Below are positions 54,951 to 64,000 of a DNA stretch of 64,000 nucleotides, in pieces (the first letter of the stretch is position 1; every line of letters starts with the position of its first letter). Location of the stretch: the NCBI GenBank assembly GCA_963790585.1, contig CAWBOY010000002.1, forward strand, positions 372,001 through 436,000, read 5' to 3'. The position numbers and the translations under genes are program-made. Origin of the DNA: CAWBOY01 sp963790585. GTDB lineage: Bacteria; Planctomycetota; Planctomycetia; Gemmatales; Gemmataceae. The notes under the pieces were generated by a model, which searched no databases, had not been told where the DNA came from, and saw only the letters and a program-made list of their open reading frames with translations.

Positions 54951-55898
54951 TCACGGCCCCGGATTTTCGCCCCTGTACCAGGCGACGGTTCGCGCCAAGC
55001 CTTCGGCAAAGGTCACAGTCGGCTCAAAGCCGAGTTCCCGTCGGGCCAAAGCGATGTCTGCGCGCGAATGGCGCACGTCTCCCGCACGTGCGGTCTCATG
55101 GCGCGGGGCAATCGATTTTTTTAGAATTCGATTCAACTCGCCCAGGAGTTCTCTGAGATCGACACCCTTGCCGGTTCCGACATTGTAAACCCGGCCGGAA
55201 ATACCTTCGACGCTTCCAGCCCGGAGCAGCGCTTGGACAACGTCCGCTACGTAAGTAAAATCCCGCGTCTGGCGGCCATCGCCAAAGACAGTAGGCACAC
55301 GGTCGTCCAACAAAGCTCGAATAAATAATGCGATCACGCCGGAATAGGGGCTGTCGGCGCGTTGCCTTGGCCCAAAAATGTTGAAAAACCGTAGGCGGAC
55401 GGTCTCCAAGCCAAACGTCGTCGAGAACGATTGGGCATACAACTCGCCGGCGAGCTTCGCCGCCGCATAAGGCGAAAGCGGCGATAGCGGATCGTGTTCC
55501 TTTTGGACCGGGCCCTTGGGCACGCCGTAAGCGCTGCTGCTTCCCGCGTAAACGAGTCGACCCACTCCGGCGCGACGTGCGGCATCGAGCACTTCGAGAG
55601 TTCCCGTCGCGCAGACACGATGGGTCGCGCCGGGATCTTCGACACTTTTTTGCACGGATGCCAGGGCCGCGAGGTGGTAAATCGTGTCGACCCCGGCCAC
55701 GGCGCTCGTTACGATCTTCGGATCGCTGACGTCGCCCTCGATCAACTCCGGCGGCTGGGAAAATCCAGAAACATTGGCCGCGAGTCCGGTGCAGAGATTG
55801 TCCAACACCCGGACGCGCTCACCCCGCTTGAGGAGCGCCTCGACCAAATGCGACCCGATGAAGCCACAGCCACCGGTCACAAGAACGATTTTGGACAT
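54951..55898 (-). CDS. NAD-dependent epimerase/dehydratase, UDP-glucose 4-epimerase type
   Basis: A 315-residue extended short-chain dehydrogenase. The NAD loop is VTGGCGFIGSHLVEALLK, then VRVLDNLCTG, a DTIYHLAALASVQKSVED block and the catalytic LVYAGSSSAYG with SPYAAAKLAGELYAQ (YxxxK). The C-terminal substrate domain has YNVGTGKGVDLRELLGEL. The family interconverts nucleotide sugars such as UDP-glucose and UDP-galactose or makes related sugars; the exact sugar is not readable. It sits 36 bases after ftsY and may share a transcript. It could feed surface polysaccharides with rfbD. Confidence 0.85.
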   Translation of the reverse strand: MSKIVLVTGGCGFIGSHLVEALLKRGERVRVLDNLCTGLAANVSGFSQPPELIEGDVSDPKIVTSAVAGVDTIYHLAALASVQKSVEDPGATHRVCATGTLEVLDAARRAGVGRLVYAGSSSAYGVPKGPVQKEHDPLSPLSPYAAAKLAGELYAQSFSTTFGLETVRLRFFNIFGPRQRADSPYSGVIALFIRALLDDRVPTVFGDGRQTRDFTYVADVVQALLRAGSVEGISGRVYNVGTGKGVDLRELLGELNRILKKSIAPRHETARAGDVRHSRADIALARRELGFEPTVTFAEGLARTVAWYRGENPGP

Positions 55899-55934
55899 CT
55901 TGAAAAGACCAATAGATGAGATCTATACTACTAC

Positions 55935-56846
55935 TCACGCGAACAAGGCTTCTACAAACGACTCCGGGTCGAACGGCTCGAGGTCGTCGAGGTTTTCGCC
56001 CACGCCAACGAATTTGACCGGCAGGTCGAGTTGTTGCTTGATCGAAAAGATAGCGCCGCCTTTGGCCGTGCCGTCGAGTTTGGACAGGATGATACCGGTG
56101 CAATTCACCGATTTCTTGAACTGTTTCGCCTGCTGCACCGCGTTTTGACCATTGGTGCCGTCCAGTACCAGCAATACTTCATGGGGCGCGCCTTCGATTT
56201 GCCGCGTGACGACGCGAAGGATTTTCTCGAGTTCGCGCATTAGATGTGTCTGCGTGTGCAGTCGGCCAGCGGTGTCAACAATCAGAACGTCGAAGTTTCG
56301 CGCCTTAGCTTTGTCACAGGCATCGTGGGCGACAGATGCGGGATCGCTTCCTTGTTGGTTCTTGACAATCTCGCAGCCAATCCTGCCGGCCCATATTGTC
56401 AATTGTTCGACGGCTGCGGCGCGAAACGTGTCGCAGGCCGCCACCATTACCTTTTTGCCTTCTGATTGAAGTCGGTTGGCTAACTTGGCAATCGACGTGG
56501 TCTTGCCGGAGCCATTCACTCCCGCCACAAGAATAACTGTGGGTCCGGAAAGAGCGTAATGAATTCCGGAGGTTTCAGAAGCCAACATGCCGCGCAGCTG
56601 TTCTTTGACGAAGCGTTCGACGTCGCCTGAAATTTCCTTATCGAGAAAGGCCTTGCGCACTCGGTCGACGATCTGGGTGGTCGCCTCGCCGCCGACGTCC
56701 GCTTGATAGAGGCGTTCTTCAAGTTGCGTTAAGAAGTCTTTGTCGACGCGGCCGCGAAGACGGAAAAGAGAGGTGATGCCGGAAAAGAAATCTCGAGTCC
56801 GAGCCAGCCCCTGTTTGATCCTGTTATATATCGCCTTGAAAACCAT
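55935..56846 (-). CDS. ftsY: Signal recognition particle receptor FtsY
   Basis: A 303-residue SRP receptor GTPase. The start MVFKAIYNRIKQGLARTRD has GAGGAATTTC just before it and is preferred to an upstream ATG. The N-domain is followed by the G-domain: LVAGVNGSGKTTSIAKLANR (G1), DTFRAAAVEQL, VDTAGRLHTQTHL, and LSKLDGTAKGGAIFSI, then KFVGVGENLDDLEPFDPE. It lacks a long acidic A-domain, as in many non-enteric bacteria. It binds Ffh at the inner membrane to hand over nascent membrane proteins. Confidence 0.96.
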   Translation of the reverse strand: MVFKAIYNRIKQGLARTRDFFSGITSLFRLRGRVDKDFLTQLEERLYQADVGGEATTQIVDRVRKAFLDKEISGDVERFVKEQLRGMLASETSGIHYALSGPTVILVAGVNGSGKTTSIAKLANRLQSEGKKVMVAACDTFRAAAVEQLTIWAGRIGCEIVKNQQGSDPASVAHDACDKAKARNFDVLIVDTAGRLHTQTHLMRELEKILRVVTRQIEGAPHEVLLVLDGTNGQNAVQQAKQFKKSVNCTGIILSKLDGTAKGGAIFSIKQQLDLPVKFVGVGENLDDLEPFDPESFVEALFA

Positions 56847-56993
56847 GAAATTCCTCAAACCGCACCATTCACCCGGTCGCCACAATCCCGCAATCAGTTA
56901 AGGGATGCACATGGAGCCGGAAATCGCTTAGCGACCTGTAGCCATTTCATTCTAGCTACAGATCGCTAATTGTGAAAGCGGTTGAGGATGATC

Positions 56994-57440
56994 TCAGTTC
57001 GTCACGTAATGCGATGTGTGGAGGGCGAGGGGGTCGTCCTTTTGCAAGTCCGCGATGAGGCGCTGCACTAATTTCGTCCGTGTCGCATCGCTCGCCGCGA
57101 TAAGCTTGACTTGATCCAACACAATCCTCGCATATTCACGAAGCGGTGCCTCGGCCTGTTGCGCATCTTGCATGGAAGGTAGTTTGTCTGCGCTTTTCTC
57201 TTCAAAGAGCAAAATCATGGCAGCTTGACGAAGCGTCAGTTTCTCTGCCAGAACCGCCTGCGCGACGTTCGTTCGTTTCTGCATCACGGTCTTGTTCTTC
57301 GGCATTATTATTTGGGGACGCACGATGGGTAGATCCGTGGCCTGCTCCGGCTCGGGCTGCGCCCGAGGAGCCGACCACAGGAGGGCAATCAAGCCTATAA
57401 ACCCGACGCCAATCAGCGTCAGACTCCAACGTAATGACAT
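56994..57440 (-). CDS. Membrane-anchored hypothetical protein
   Basis: A 148-residue protein with one N-terminal hydrophobic segment (LTLIGVGFIGLIALLWS) that is a signal anchor or signal peptide, then a Pro/Glu-rich linker and a helical C-terminal domain (AVLAEKLTLRQAAMILLFEE, YARIVLDQVKLIAASDATRT). The start MSLRWSLTLIG is fixed by AAAGGAGGTG six bases upstream; a longer reading that uses the repeat upstream is unlikely. No family is recognised. The gene is isolated between ftsY and a repeat. Confidence 0.65.
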   Translation of the reverse strand: MSLRWSLTLIGVGFIGLIALLWSAPRAQPEPEQATDLPIVRPQIIMPKNKTVMQKRTNVAQAVLAEKLTLRQAAMILLFEEKSADKLPSMQDAQQAEAPLREYARIVLDQVKLIAASDATRTKLVQRLIADLQKDDPLALHTSHYVTN

Positions 57441-57472
57441 GATGCACCTCCTTTGGGAATCCATTTGAATAA

Positions 57473-57541
57473 CCGAGCCTGAAGCGTAAGCGAAGGGCAT
57501 CACACCGATGTATCGCCCTTCGATTACGCTACAGGCTCGGA
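57473..57541. repeat. ACCGAGCCTGAAGCG palindrome family P3, copy 2
   Basis: ACCGAGCCTGAAGCGTAAGC on the left and GATTACGCTACAGGCTCGG on the right form a long stem. Same family as 36791-36902. It sits just upstream of the anchored hypothetical gene. Confidence 0.75.
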
Positions 57542-57619
57542 TGTCGATGACGGCGCCTTCGCCTTCCTTCCTCATTCGCTCTGCATTCTAAGACATTTTG
57601 TCTGATAAAGCTACTTCGT

Positions 57620-58636
57620 TCACTGGTTAGATTTAACAGCGGCTACATAGGCTTCAAAATTTGCAACTGGCGTGCCACGATCGACGCCGTGATTAAGATT
57701 AACGATATGGCGTCTTCCGCCTCCAGCACGGACACAGGCTTTCGTGGCCGCTGCGACTTCAGCAGGCGTGCCGTTACGCAACACCTCTTCATTGACATTG
57801 CCTTGGAATGAAATGTTCGGGAAATTCCGTCGAGCGAGAGCCAGATCGTGGCAGGCGCCGAGGCTGATCACATCGGCCCCCGTCGAGGTCAACAACGAGA
57901 GATAGGGGCATTCCTTTACGAATAGGATTCGCGGCACGCCAGTCGCCTCCTGCAAAACCGATTCATGATAGGGCTGCGCCCAGCGACGATATTCCTCTTC
58001 GTCCAACATGCCGGCCCAGGAGTCGAAAAGCTGATAGGCGTCTGCGCCAGCCCCAATAAGTGTCTTGAGGAAGTGCGTGGTCGCTCCGAGCAGACGGTCG
58101 AGCAAGTCGCCCCACACCACGGGGTTTTCCGCGGCGAAACGTCGTGTAGCCACCATATCTTTGCCCGTGTCAATGCAGTAGCTTGCGACCGTAAAGGGAG
58201 CGCCGGCGAACACGAGAACAGGAAGCGAACCGTCGAGTTCATGCCGCACAACTCTGAGAAGTTCAAGAATATGCCGAAAACGTTCCGGATTCGGTTTAGG
58301 GTCGAGCGCTAGCACGTCCGCCCGCGTCCGAATGGGATGATCCGGGACCGGCCCACGACCCGGCTGAAGTGTGAAGCGCTGGCCCATAGCCACGGGAAGC
58401 GTGGTAATGTCATAAAAGAGAATGATGCCGTCAACGCCGAAACGGCGCGGCAACAGCGAGGCCTTGGCAGCCAGCTCGACGTTCTCAGAAAACTCAAAGA
58501 ACGATAACCCGGCGCGCACGCGGTTGAACTCCGGATCCCACCGCCCCGCTTGACGCATGGCCCAAACGGGCGGCCGCTCCACGACTTCCCCGCGCGCGGC
58601 GCGAACCAAGAGATGCTGTGGTTCCGCTGGCTTCAT
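57620..58636 (-). CDS. hemE: Uroporphyrinogen decarboxylase
   Basis: A 338-residue enzyme that converts uroporphyrinogen III to coproporphyrinogen III in heme synthesis. The N-terminal RPPVWAMRQAGRWDPEFNRV has the conserved RQAGR arginine cluster, GVDGIILFYDITTLPVAMG has the catalytic Asp-type block, and FDSWAGMLDEEEYRRWAQPY follows. The end HIVNLNHGVDRGTPVANFEA is typical. GAGGAG lies about five bases before ATG. Length is normal. It diverges from the AsmA-like gene. Confidence 0.94.
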   Translation of the reverse strand: MKPAEPQHLLVRAARGEVVERPPVWAMRQAGRWDPEFNRVRAGLSFFEFSENVELAAKASLLPRRFGVDGIILFYDITTLPVAMGQRFTLQPGRGPVPDHPIRTRADVLALDPKPNPERFRHILELLRVVRHELDGSLPVLVFAGAPFTVASYCIDTGKDMVATRRFAAENPVVWGDLLDRLLGATTHFLKTLIGAGADAYQLFDSWAGMLDEEEYRRWAQPYHESVLQEATGVPRILFVKECPYLSLLTSTGADVISLGACHDLALARRNFPNISFQGNVNEEVLRNGTPAEVAAATKACVRAGGGRRHIVNLNHGVDRGTPVANFEAYVAAVKSNQ

Positions 58637-58836
58637 CGTCGCTCCTCCGCTCGAATGCCATTTAGAGCATTCATCCTATCAAAGCGGCAACGAACAAGCA
58701 GACCCGCAGCGAGCGTGGCGTAAAACGAGTGTTGACGTTCTCGCACATCTTCGGCTATAGGCCGCTCGCTCGGTAGAACGAGAAGGGGCGGATTGCGTTC
58801 GCCCCGGTCGCGCCTCATATCCGAACAGGATGTTGC

Positions 58837-61800
58837 ATGGCCTGGCGTAAATGGTTGGTCCGTGGCCTCGTCTTTACCTGCCTGGGAGCGCTTGCGCTTA
58901 CGGGCTTGGTCTGGCAAGCCTGGACGAGCCCAGAATCGGTTCGCCAGTTAGTTCTCGCCAAATTAAGCCAACGATTCCCTGGAGCTGTCGTCTCGCTACA
59001 GTCCGCTCAAATGCAGCTTTTCGGCGGCATCGCCGTAAGCGAATTGCGCATGACTGCGCAAGGGTGACCCGGATCAAACCATTTTCTGCTACATCCCGTC
59101 GGGCATCCTTTATCCTGACAAAGAAGGTATCTTGGGAGGTCGACTCGCTCTACGGAAGATCGAACTGAGTCGATCCTTTGTGCATGTCATTCGCGAGCGC
59201 GATGGTTCGCTCAACATCAAGGGAATTAGCCAATCGGCACTATCCGAACGCTGGCCCCTCGTCGTCATACGTCAGGGAACGTTGATTGTCGAAGACCGAG
59301 GAGTAGCCGTTAATACGCCGCTCGTTGAGATCAAAGACGTCAACTTGACCATCGTCAATGATCCGCTACCCACACTGATCATTCAAGGAGCAGGCCGCTG
59401 TGACGTCGCTGGGGCGATAAAAATTCAAGCGCATTGGCAACGCCCTACAAGTGAAGTGATGGCGACGATTGAAACGCCGGCCATTCCGGTGGGTCCAACA
59501 CTTGTTCAGAGGCTCGCGGGCCTGTGCACCGGATGTCGCGGTTCACCTTCGTCAGCTTCGCGGGACAGCCCATGTTCTCACATCGCTCTCGTATTCGCCC
59601 AGCGCGTCGCAGCCAGTGAGTTATGACATAAATGCTCAGTTCGACAGCGGTGAATTTTCGCACGCAGCTTTACCCTGGACGAGTATCTCACAAATAGAAG
59701 CGACGGTTCGTTGCGTCGATGGGCGGATCACGAATGCCGACATTCGGGGCGAGTTCGATGGCGCGAGGGGGGAATTGCATTTCTCAGGACTCACCCTACC
59801 TCAGGCCGGCATGCCATTCGACCTGGAAAATGCCGCCACCGCGATAAGGGGTAAAGTCGAGCATTTGCCACTTACGCGCAAATTATTCGCCGCTTTGCCG
59901 GCGAATATGCATGACTTAGAAGAAACGTATCAGCCGAGCGGGCGAATGAACGTCACATACGATTTCAGACGTGACCAGAACGGAGTGATTCACAAAAACT
60001 GGATCTTCGTTCCGGAAAAACTTAGCGGTACTTGCAAGTATTTTCCCTACCACGTCGAAGGGGTGACCGGAATCATCGAGCGCGAGTTGATAGGATCGAA
60101 TCCGGCCATTGTGCGGATCGATGTGTCGGCTCTTGCAAGCGGCCGGCTAATTACGATCAAAGGAAGGGTTCTAGGCGACAAAGGTCACGACGGAATTGAC
60201 CTCGAAATTCGCGGCGACAACGTTCCAATCGACGACCGCCTGATCGCCGCGCTCCCGGAGCACCCTCAAACAATTGCGAAACAATTCCATGCTCAGGGCC
60301 AAGTCGACATCGAGGCTGACATACATCGATTGGCGGGCGTCGAGCCCAACTTCAAAAATCATTTCGTCATCCGCCCCCATGATGCCGAAGTGAATTATGA
60401 TTTAGTTCGGTACCATTTGACCGGCGTATCCGCCTCGTTGGAAATCTATCCCGATCGGCATTGGGAATGTCACGAGTTCTCAGGACGGCACGGGCCAGGA
60501 TTCATCCAACTAACGGGTTATTCGACGCCGTCACTTGCGGACCGGGATGCAAAGCTGACGGCACATGCGACACCCGATCAGGCCCCGGAGTTGATGCGCT
60601 TTGCTATTCGCGGGTGTAACATTCCGCTCGACGAGGAGTTTGAGACCGGTTTGGCACCGCCAGAGATCCAATCACGACAATCCTTGAAAAATACATTTAA
60701 GATCTTGCATCCAACCGGCAAGATGGATTTCACTTCCCAGATAGTTTATCGCGGTCCTACGGACGTGGATGTAACTGCAAGTGTAGTAGGCGCGTCATTG
60801 CGGCCCAAGTTTTTTGACTATTCCCTTGATCGGGTCAGCGGCACAATTCGTTATGCCCATAATCAGGTGCTGTTGAGCGACGTGCGCGCGCAACATCGTG
60901 GCGTTCTCCTAGGTTTGAGGTCCGGAAATATCGTACTGCAACCGGGCGGTGGGTATCAGGCCTATATCCGAAACGACAGCGAGCGACCTCTGATATTTCA
61001 AGGACTCACGCCGGACGATGAGCTGTTTCAGGCGTTGCCCATAAAACTGCGCAAAACCCTCGAAACATTACAGCTTCAAGGCCCTCTTAATATCGCGACC
61101 TCCTTGATCGTCACCGTGCCAGACGCCGGCGCTGAGCCCGAAATCTGGTGGGACGGCGTCGCCTGGTTGACGGAAAATGGCGCATGCGCGGGCATCGATC
61201 TCACAGGTATCAAAGGCCGCGTTGCCTGCACTGGCTTATGCAAGAACCAGCAGATCGACCAGCTCTCGGGGAATTTGCTGCTCGACCATTTCACCGTGCT
61301 TGGCCAACCCCTCAACGCCCTGCATACCCAATTTGAAGTGTCGCCGAAATCTCCGGAGATTCTGAGGTTTCGCAACCTCGAAGCCGAACTTTTTGGCGGA
61401 ACCGTAGGCGGCGAAGCCCACCTTAACATCGGACCTGTATTCAGTTACGAGGTCCTGCTCAAGGCGATGAGCCTTCAGTTGGAGCCTCTCGGCAAGCACA
61501 ACAAGTTTGGTCCGGACGTGGAAGTTCAGGGCGCCATCTCTGGCGGGCTATACCTGCGCGGCGACGGCACCGGAATGAGTGGCTTGCGGGGCAGCGGCCA
61601 GATCGAGGTTCCTAACGGTAAACTTTATAGGTTGCCACTATTGCTATCCCTGCTGCAAGCGTTTGGTTTGCGCATGCCAGCTGATCGCACGGCGTTCGAG
61701 CAGGCGCGGGCGAAATTCACGATCGATGGTCCGGAAGTCCAAATCTCCGAATTAGAATTGATCGGCAACGCCATCAGTCTGAATGGCCAGGGAACTCTGA

Positions 61801-62012
61801 ATGTCGATGGCACCAATATGAATCTTGATTTCACCGCGACTTGGGGTCGACTGCGACAGATGTTGCCTCCAGTTCTGAATGAGATCCCTGGGTTTCTCAG
61901 CGGCCAGCTTCTCAAGATCAAGATGCGCGGCAAAATAGGCGACATTCACTTTGAGAAGGATCTGGTGCCCGCGGTATCCGAGCCCGTAAGGCGCGTCTTC
62001 GGCGGAACTTGA
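58837..62012 (+). CDS. AsmA-like envelope protein (two frameshifts)
   Basis: About 1058 residues after bridging two breaks. An N-terminal membrane anchor (WLVRGLVFTCLGALALTGLV) is followed by a long beta-rich periplasmic region, ending in an AsmA/DUF3971-like C-terminus: LKAMSLQLEPLGKHN, GQIEVPNGKLYRLPLLLSLL and ISELELIGNAISLNGQGTLN. AsmA-type proteins are thought to bridge inner and outer membranes for phospholipid movement. The first break is near 59065 (one extra T; QGDPDQTIFCYIPSG results) and the second near 59530 (one extra A; LCPDVAVHLRQLRG results). Both sides stay conserved. It is followed 31 bases later by an LptF/G permease gene. Confidence 0.75.
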
Positions 62013-62043
62013 TTCGACGCACGTTAGCCATTAGCCCAGGCGA

Positions 62044-63237
62044 ATGGAGGTGTCTGTGTTCGGTATCCTTCAGCGGATGATCTTGTGGGAGCTCCTCAAG
62101 GTATTCGTCATTTCCTTGATTGGCATCACGGGCATCCTGTTGATGGCCGGCATCGTGGCCGAAGCCTCTCAGCAAGGGCTCGGCCCGGCTCAGATTCTGA
62201 CCGCCATTCCGCTGCTCATTCCGAGTACGTTGCCTTACACCATTCCGGCCACGACGCTTTTCGCGACCTGCGTCGTCTACGGCCGGCTGGCCGCCGATAA
62301 CGAAATCCTCGCTATTCGCGCCGCCGGCATCAACGTCGGCAATGTCGCGCTCCCGGGGTTGGCGCTTGGTCTCGTCATGAGTTGCGTCACCATGTCGCTC
62401 TACTTCGAGATCATTCCAATGTCACACCGCATGTTGCGTGACATGGTCCTCGAGGACGCTGAAGAGTATTTGTATACGACGCTTCGTAAACAGCGCATGC
62501 TGGTCAATCCCAAGATGCCTTATGCTATGTATGTCAACAAGGTCGTGGGCCGTAAGTTACTTGGTGTCATCTTTAAACGGCACGAACAGCCGAAGAAAGG
62601 TGATCCGCCCGGCAAAGAGTTTCAAACGGACTTGGTAGCCCAGGCACATGAGGCGGAACTCAAAGTCGACATGAAGAATAAATTGTTGCTCGTGCATATG
62701 CGCTCGTGCGTCACGATCTCCAACGATGGTTCGTTCGGCAATATCGAGGACAAGATCTGGGAGGTCCCGTTACCGATCAATGAAGAAGCCGAACGCCGAG
62801 CCCGCGATTTGACCTGGAACGAAATGCTCGAGTTGCGTGCCGGTCATCAGCAGGCAGTAAGGGACATGCAGGCAATAAAGTTGCAATCGCCTAGCAATAA
62901 GGCGATCGTCCAGGACGCCGACAATCAAATTCGCTACCACGCGATGCAGAGTTTATATATCGACGTCGAATTGATGATGCGGCCGGCACTTGCCCTGGGC
63001 TGCTTTTTCTTTATTGTGGTGGGCTGTCCTGTGGGGATATGGTTTGGGCGCTCCGATTATCTTAGCTCATTCATAACCTGTTTCATGCCGATCGTCTTTG
63101 TCTACTATCCATTGATGTTATGCGGTACGGGTATGGCAAAAGAAGGTCGGATCAATCCGGTCATCATGGTCTGGGCCGCCGATGCCGTGCTTGGCGCCAT
63201 CGGCATTGGTCTTTTGCAGCGCTTGGTTCGGAAGTAA
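62044..63237 (+). CDS. LptF/LptG family permease
   Basis: A 397-residue inner-membrane protein with the LptF/G layout: an N-terminal membrane group (LLKVFVISLIGITGILLMAG, LPYTIPATTLFATCVVYGRL with AADNEILAIRAAGIN), a periplasmic beta-jellyroll, and a C-terminal membrane group (CFFFIVVGCPVGIWFGRSDY). In proteobacteria LptFG with LptB pulls lipopolysaccharide from the inner membrane. A GTG at 62056 with GGAGG five bases upstream could be the true start in place of this ATG. The AsmA-like gene lies just upstream, so both serve the outer membrane. Confidence 0.87.
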   Translation: MEVSVFGILQRMILWELLKVFVISLIGITGILLMAGIVAEASQQGLGPAQILTAIPLLIPSTLPYTIPATTLFATCVVYGRLAADNEILAIRAAGINVGNVALPGLALGLVMSCVTMSLYFEIIPMSHRMLRDMVLEDAEEYLYTTLRKQRMLVNPKMPYAMYVNKVVGRKLLGVIFKRHEQPKKGDPPGKEFQTDLVAQAHEAELKVDMKNKLLLVHMRSCVTISNDGSFGNIEDKIWEVPLPINEEAERRARDLTWNEMLELRAGHQQAVRDMQAIKLQSPSNKAIVQDADNQIRYHAMQSLYIDVELMMRPALALGCFFFIVVGCPVGIWFGRSDYLSSFITCFMPIVFVYYPLMLCGTGMAKEGRINPVIMVWAADAVLGAIGIGLLQRLVRK

Positions 63238-63280
63238 TCGCAAGGCGGTGAGCGGCGCATGCAGTTGTTAACGCTTTGCG

Positions 63281-63310
63281 TGCCATGCTTTGGAGTACCA
63301 AAGCATGGCA
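63281..63310. terminator. Two-way terminator-like hairpin
   Basis: Perfect arms TGCCATGCTTTGG and CCAAAGCATGGCA around AGTA, between the LptF-type gene and the converging pckG end. A good candidate to end transcription from both sides. Confidence 0.6.
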
Positions 63311-63387
63311 CTCCCTGTGGATGCCTTCCGCATCAAGTCAGCAAGTTTTCTCTAAAATTCCTGCTTACTTCATACGCCGCTCATAAA

Positions 63388-64000
63388 TTAAAGCCTACAG
63401 ATGAGTAATTCTCGCTCATAAATCGTCTCCGCGGGCAAGCGATCGTGGAGACGGAGAAAGAGCTCCTCATGGCCCAAGACCTCCTTGTGCCATTCGTCGC
63501 GGTTGAAAGCTTGAAGTTCGTTGAATTTCTCCTTCCGAAAGTCCAGGCCGCGCCATTCAATGTCTTCGTAACGTGGGGTCCAGCCGATCGGCGTCTCCTG
63601 GCCGATAGCGCGACCGTGAGTGCGGTCGACGATCCATTTTAGGACACGCATATTCTCGCCGAATCCGGGCCAGATGAACTCGCCGTCGGCATTCTTTCGG
63701 AACCAATTTACGTGAAAGATTCGAGGCGTTTCAGAAAGCGCGCGCTGCATACGAATCCAGTGGCGAAAGTAATCACCCATGTGGTAGCCACAGAACGGCA
63801 GCATGGCCATCGGGTCGCGGCGCACTTGGCCGACGATTCCTCCGGCGGCGGCCGTCATCTCTGAACCGACAGTCGCCCCCATGTATACACCGGCGCTCCA
63901 GTTGAAGGCCTGGTAAACCAAAGGCACCGTCGTCGCGCGGCGACCACCGAAGACAATCGCACTGATCGGTACCCCTTCCGGTGCTTCCCAGTCCGGGTCA
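63388..64000 (-). CDS. pckG: Phosphoenolpyruvate carboxykinase (GTP), C-terminal part
   Basis: The window ends inside this gene; about 204 C-terminal residues are visible. [20 protein letters not shown], then [17 protein letters not shown] and [12 protein letters not shown], then FWVNWFRK-like [20 protein letters not shown] and [19 protein letters not shown] are characteristic of the GTP-dependent PEPCK, the gluconeogenic enzyme that converts oxaloacetate to PEP. The end ERELLICRL lies just before the stop TAA. The gene start lies beyond the window edge. A hairpin separates it from the converging LptF-type gene. Confidence 0.93.
   Translation of the reverse strand, partial: DPDWEAPEGVPISAIVFGGRRATTVPLVYQAFNWSAGVYMGATVGSEMTAAAGGIVGQVRRDPMAMLPFCGYHMGDYFRHWIRMQRALSETPRIFHVNWFRKNADGEFIWPGFGENMRVLKWIVDRTHGRAIGQETPIGWTPRYEDIEWRGLDFRKEKFNELQAFNRDEWHKEVLGHEELFLRLHDRLPAETIYERELLICRL

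Overview
The window looks like chromosomal DNA of a planctomycete, most probably a Gemmataceae-type genome. The evidence is indirect but consistent: an ECF sigma factor with a membrane-anchored coiled-coil tail, a Ser/Thr kinase fused to WD40 repeats, Tat-exported Gfo/Idh/MocA oxidoreductases, a secreted protein resembling the planctomycete family TIGR03009, LptF- and AsmA-type outer-envelope proteins, GC-rich coding DNA, and intergenic gaps packed with palindromic repeats. No rRNA, tRNA, CRISPR array, transposase or prophage was recognised.

Layout. 0-5 kb: a minus-strand set made of a 34-residue membrane peptide, a radical SAM protein of the tetraether-lipid-synthase (Tes) type and an Lgt-like membrane transferase; then an unknown gene and a UbiD-type decarboxylase. 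5-9.5 kb: an MFS carrier and a small accessory island with a Clp-N-like ORF, an Imm22 immunity protein, two unknown small genes and an orphan HicB. 9.5-18 kb: a BtuF-like binding protein, an amidohydrolase, a GH57 branching enzyme, an S1-domain protein, a cupin, an STN/secretin-like secreted protein and FolC. 18-34 kb: a Tyr/Pro-rich secreted protein, a copper-type P-ATPase, an ECF sigma factor, an S9 peptidase, bioA-bioD, a secreted dehydrogenase, a Spy-like protein, a TIGR03009-like protein and LeuS. 34-46 kb: a hybrid histidine kinase, a UDP-sugar pyrophosphorylase, a second secreted dehydrogenase, an esterase, RfbD, an LRR protein, a threonine dehydratase/serine racemase and HemY. 46-64 kb: the WD40 kinase, a YdjM-type protein, a DUF1445 protein, a TrmJ-like methyltransferase, an Aas-type acyltransferase/acyl-activating fusion, an epimerase, FtsY, HemE, an AsmA-like protein next to LptF, and the C-terminal part of GTP-dependent PEP carboxykinase.

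Most genes are ordinary housekeeping or envelope genes in short operons or single units. Functional pairs are bioA/bioD, AsmA-like/LptF, and rfbD with the UDP-sugar enzymes. The part most worth pursuing is the Tes-like radical SAM, Lgt-like and small-peptide set.

Two features cut across the window. First, at least five families of palindromic repeats fill the gaps, and several copies supply gene stop codons or C-terminal codons. Second, ten genes are broken by eleven single-base-type frameshifts, and one more carries a compensated pair, yet all keep conserved sequence on both sides. This looks more like base-calling error in a draft assembly than gene decay. I keep these genes as CDS and flag each break.
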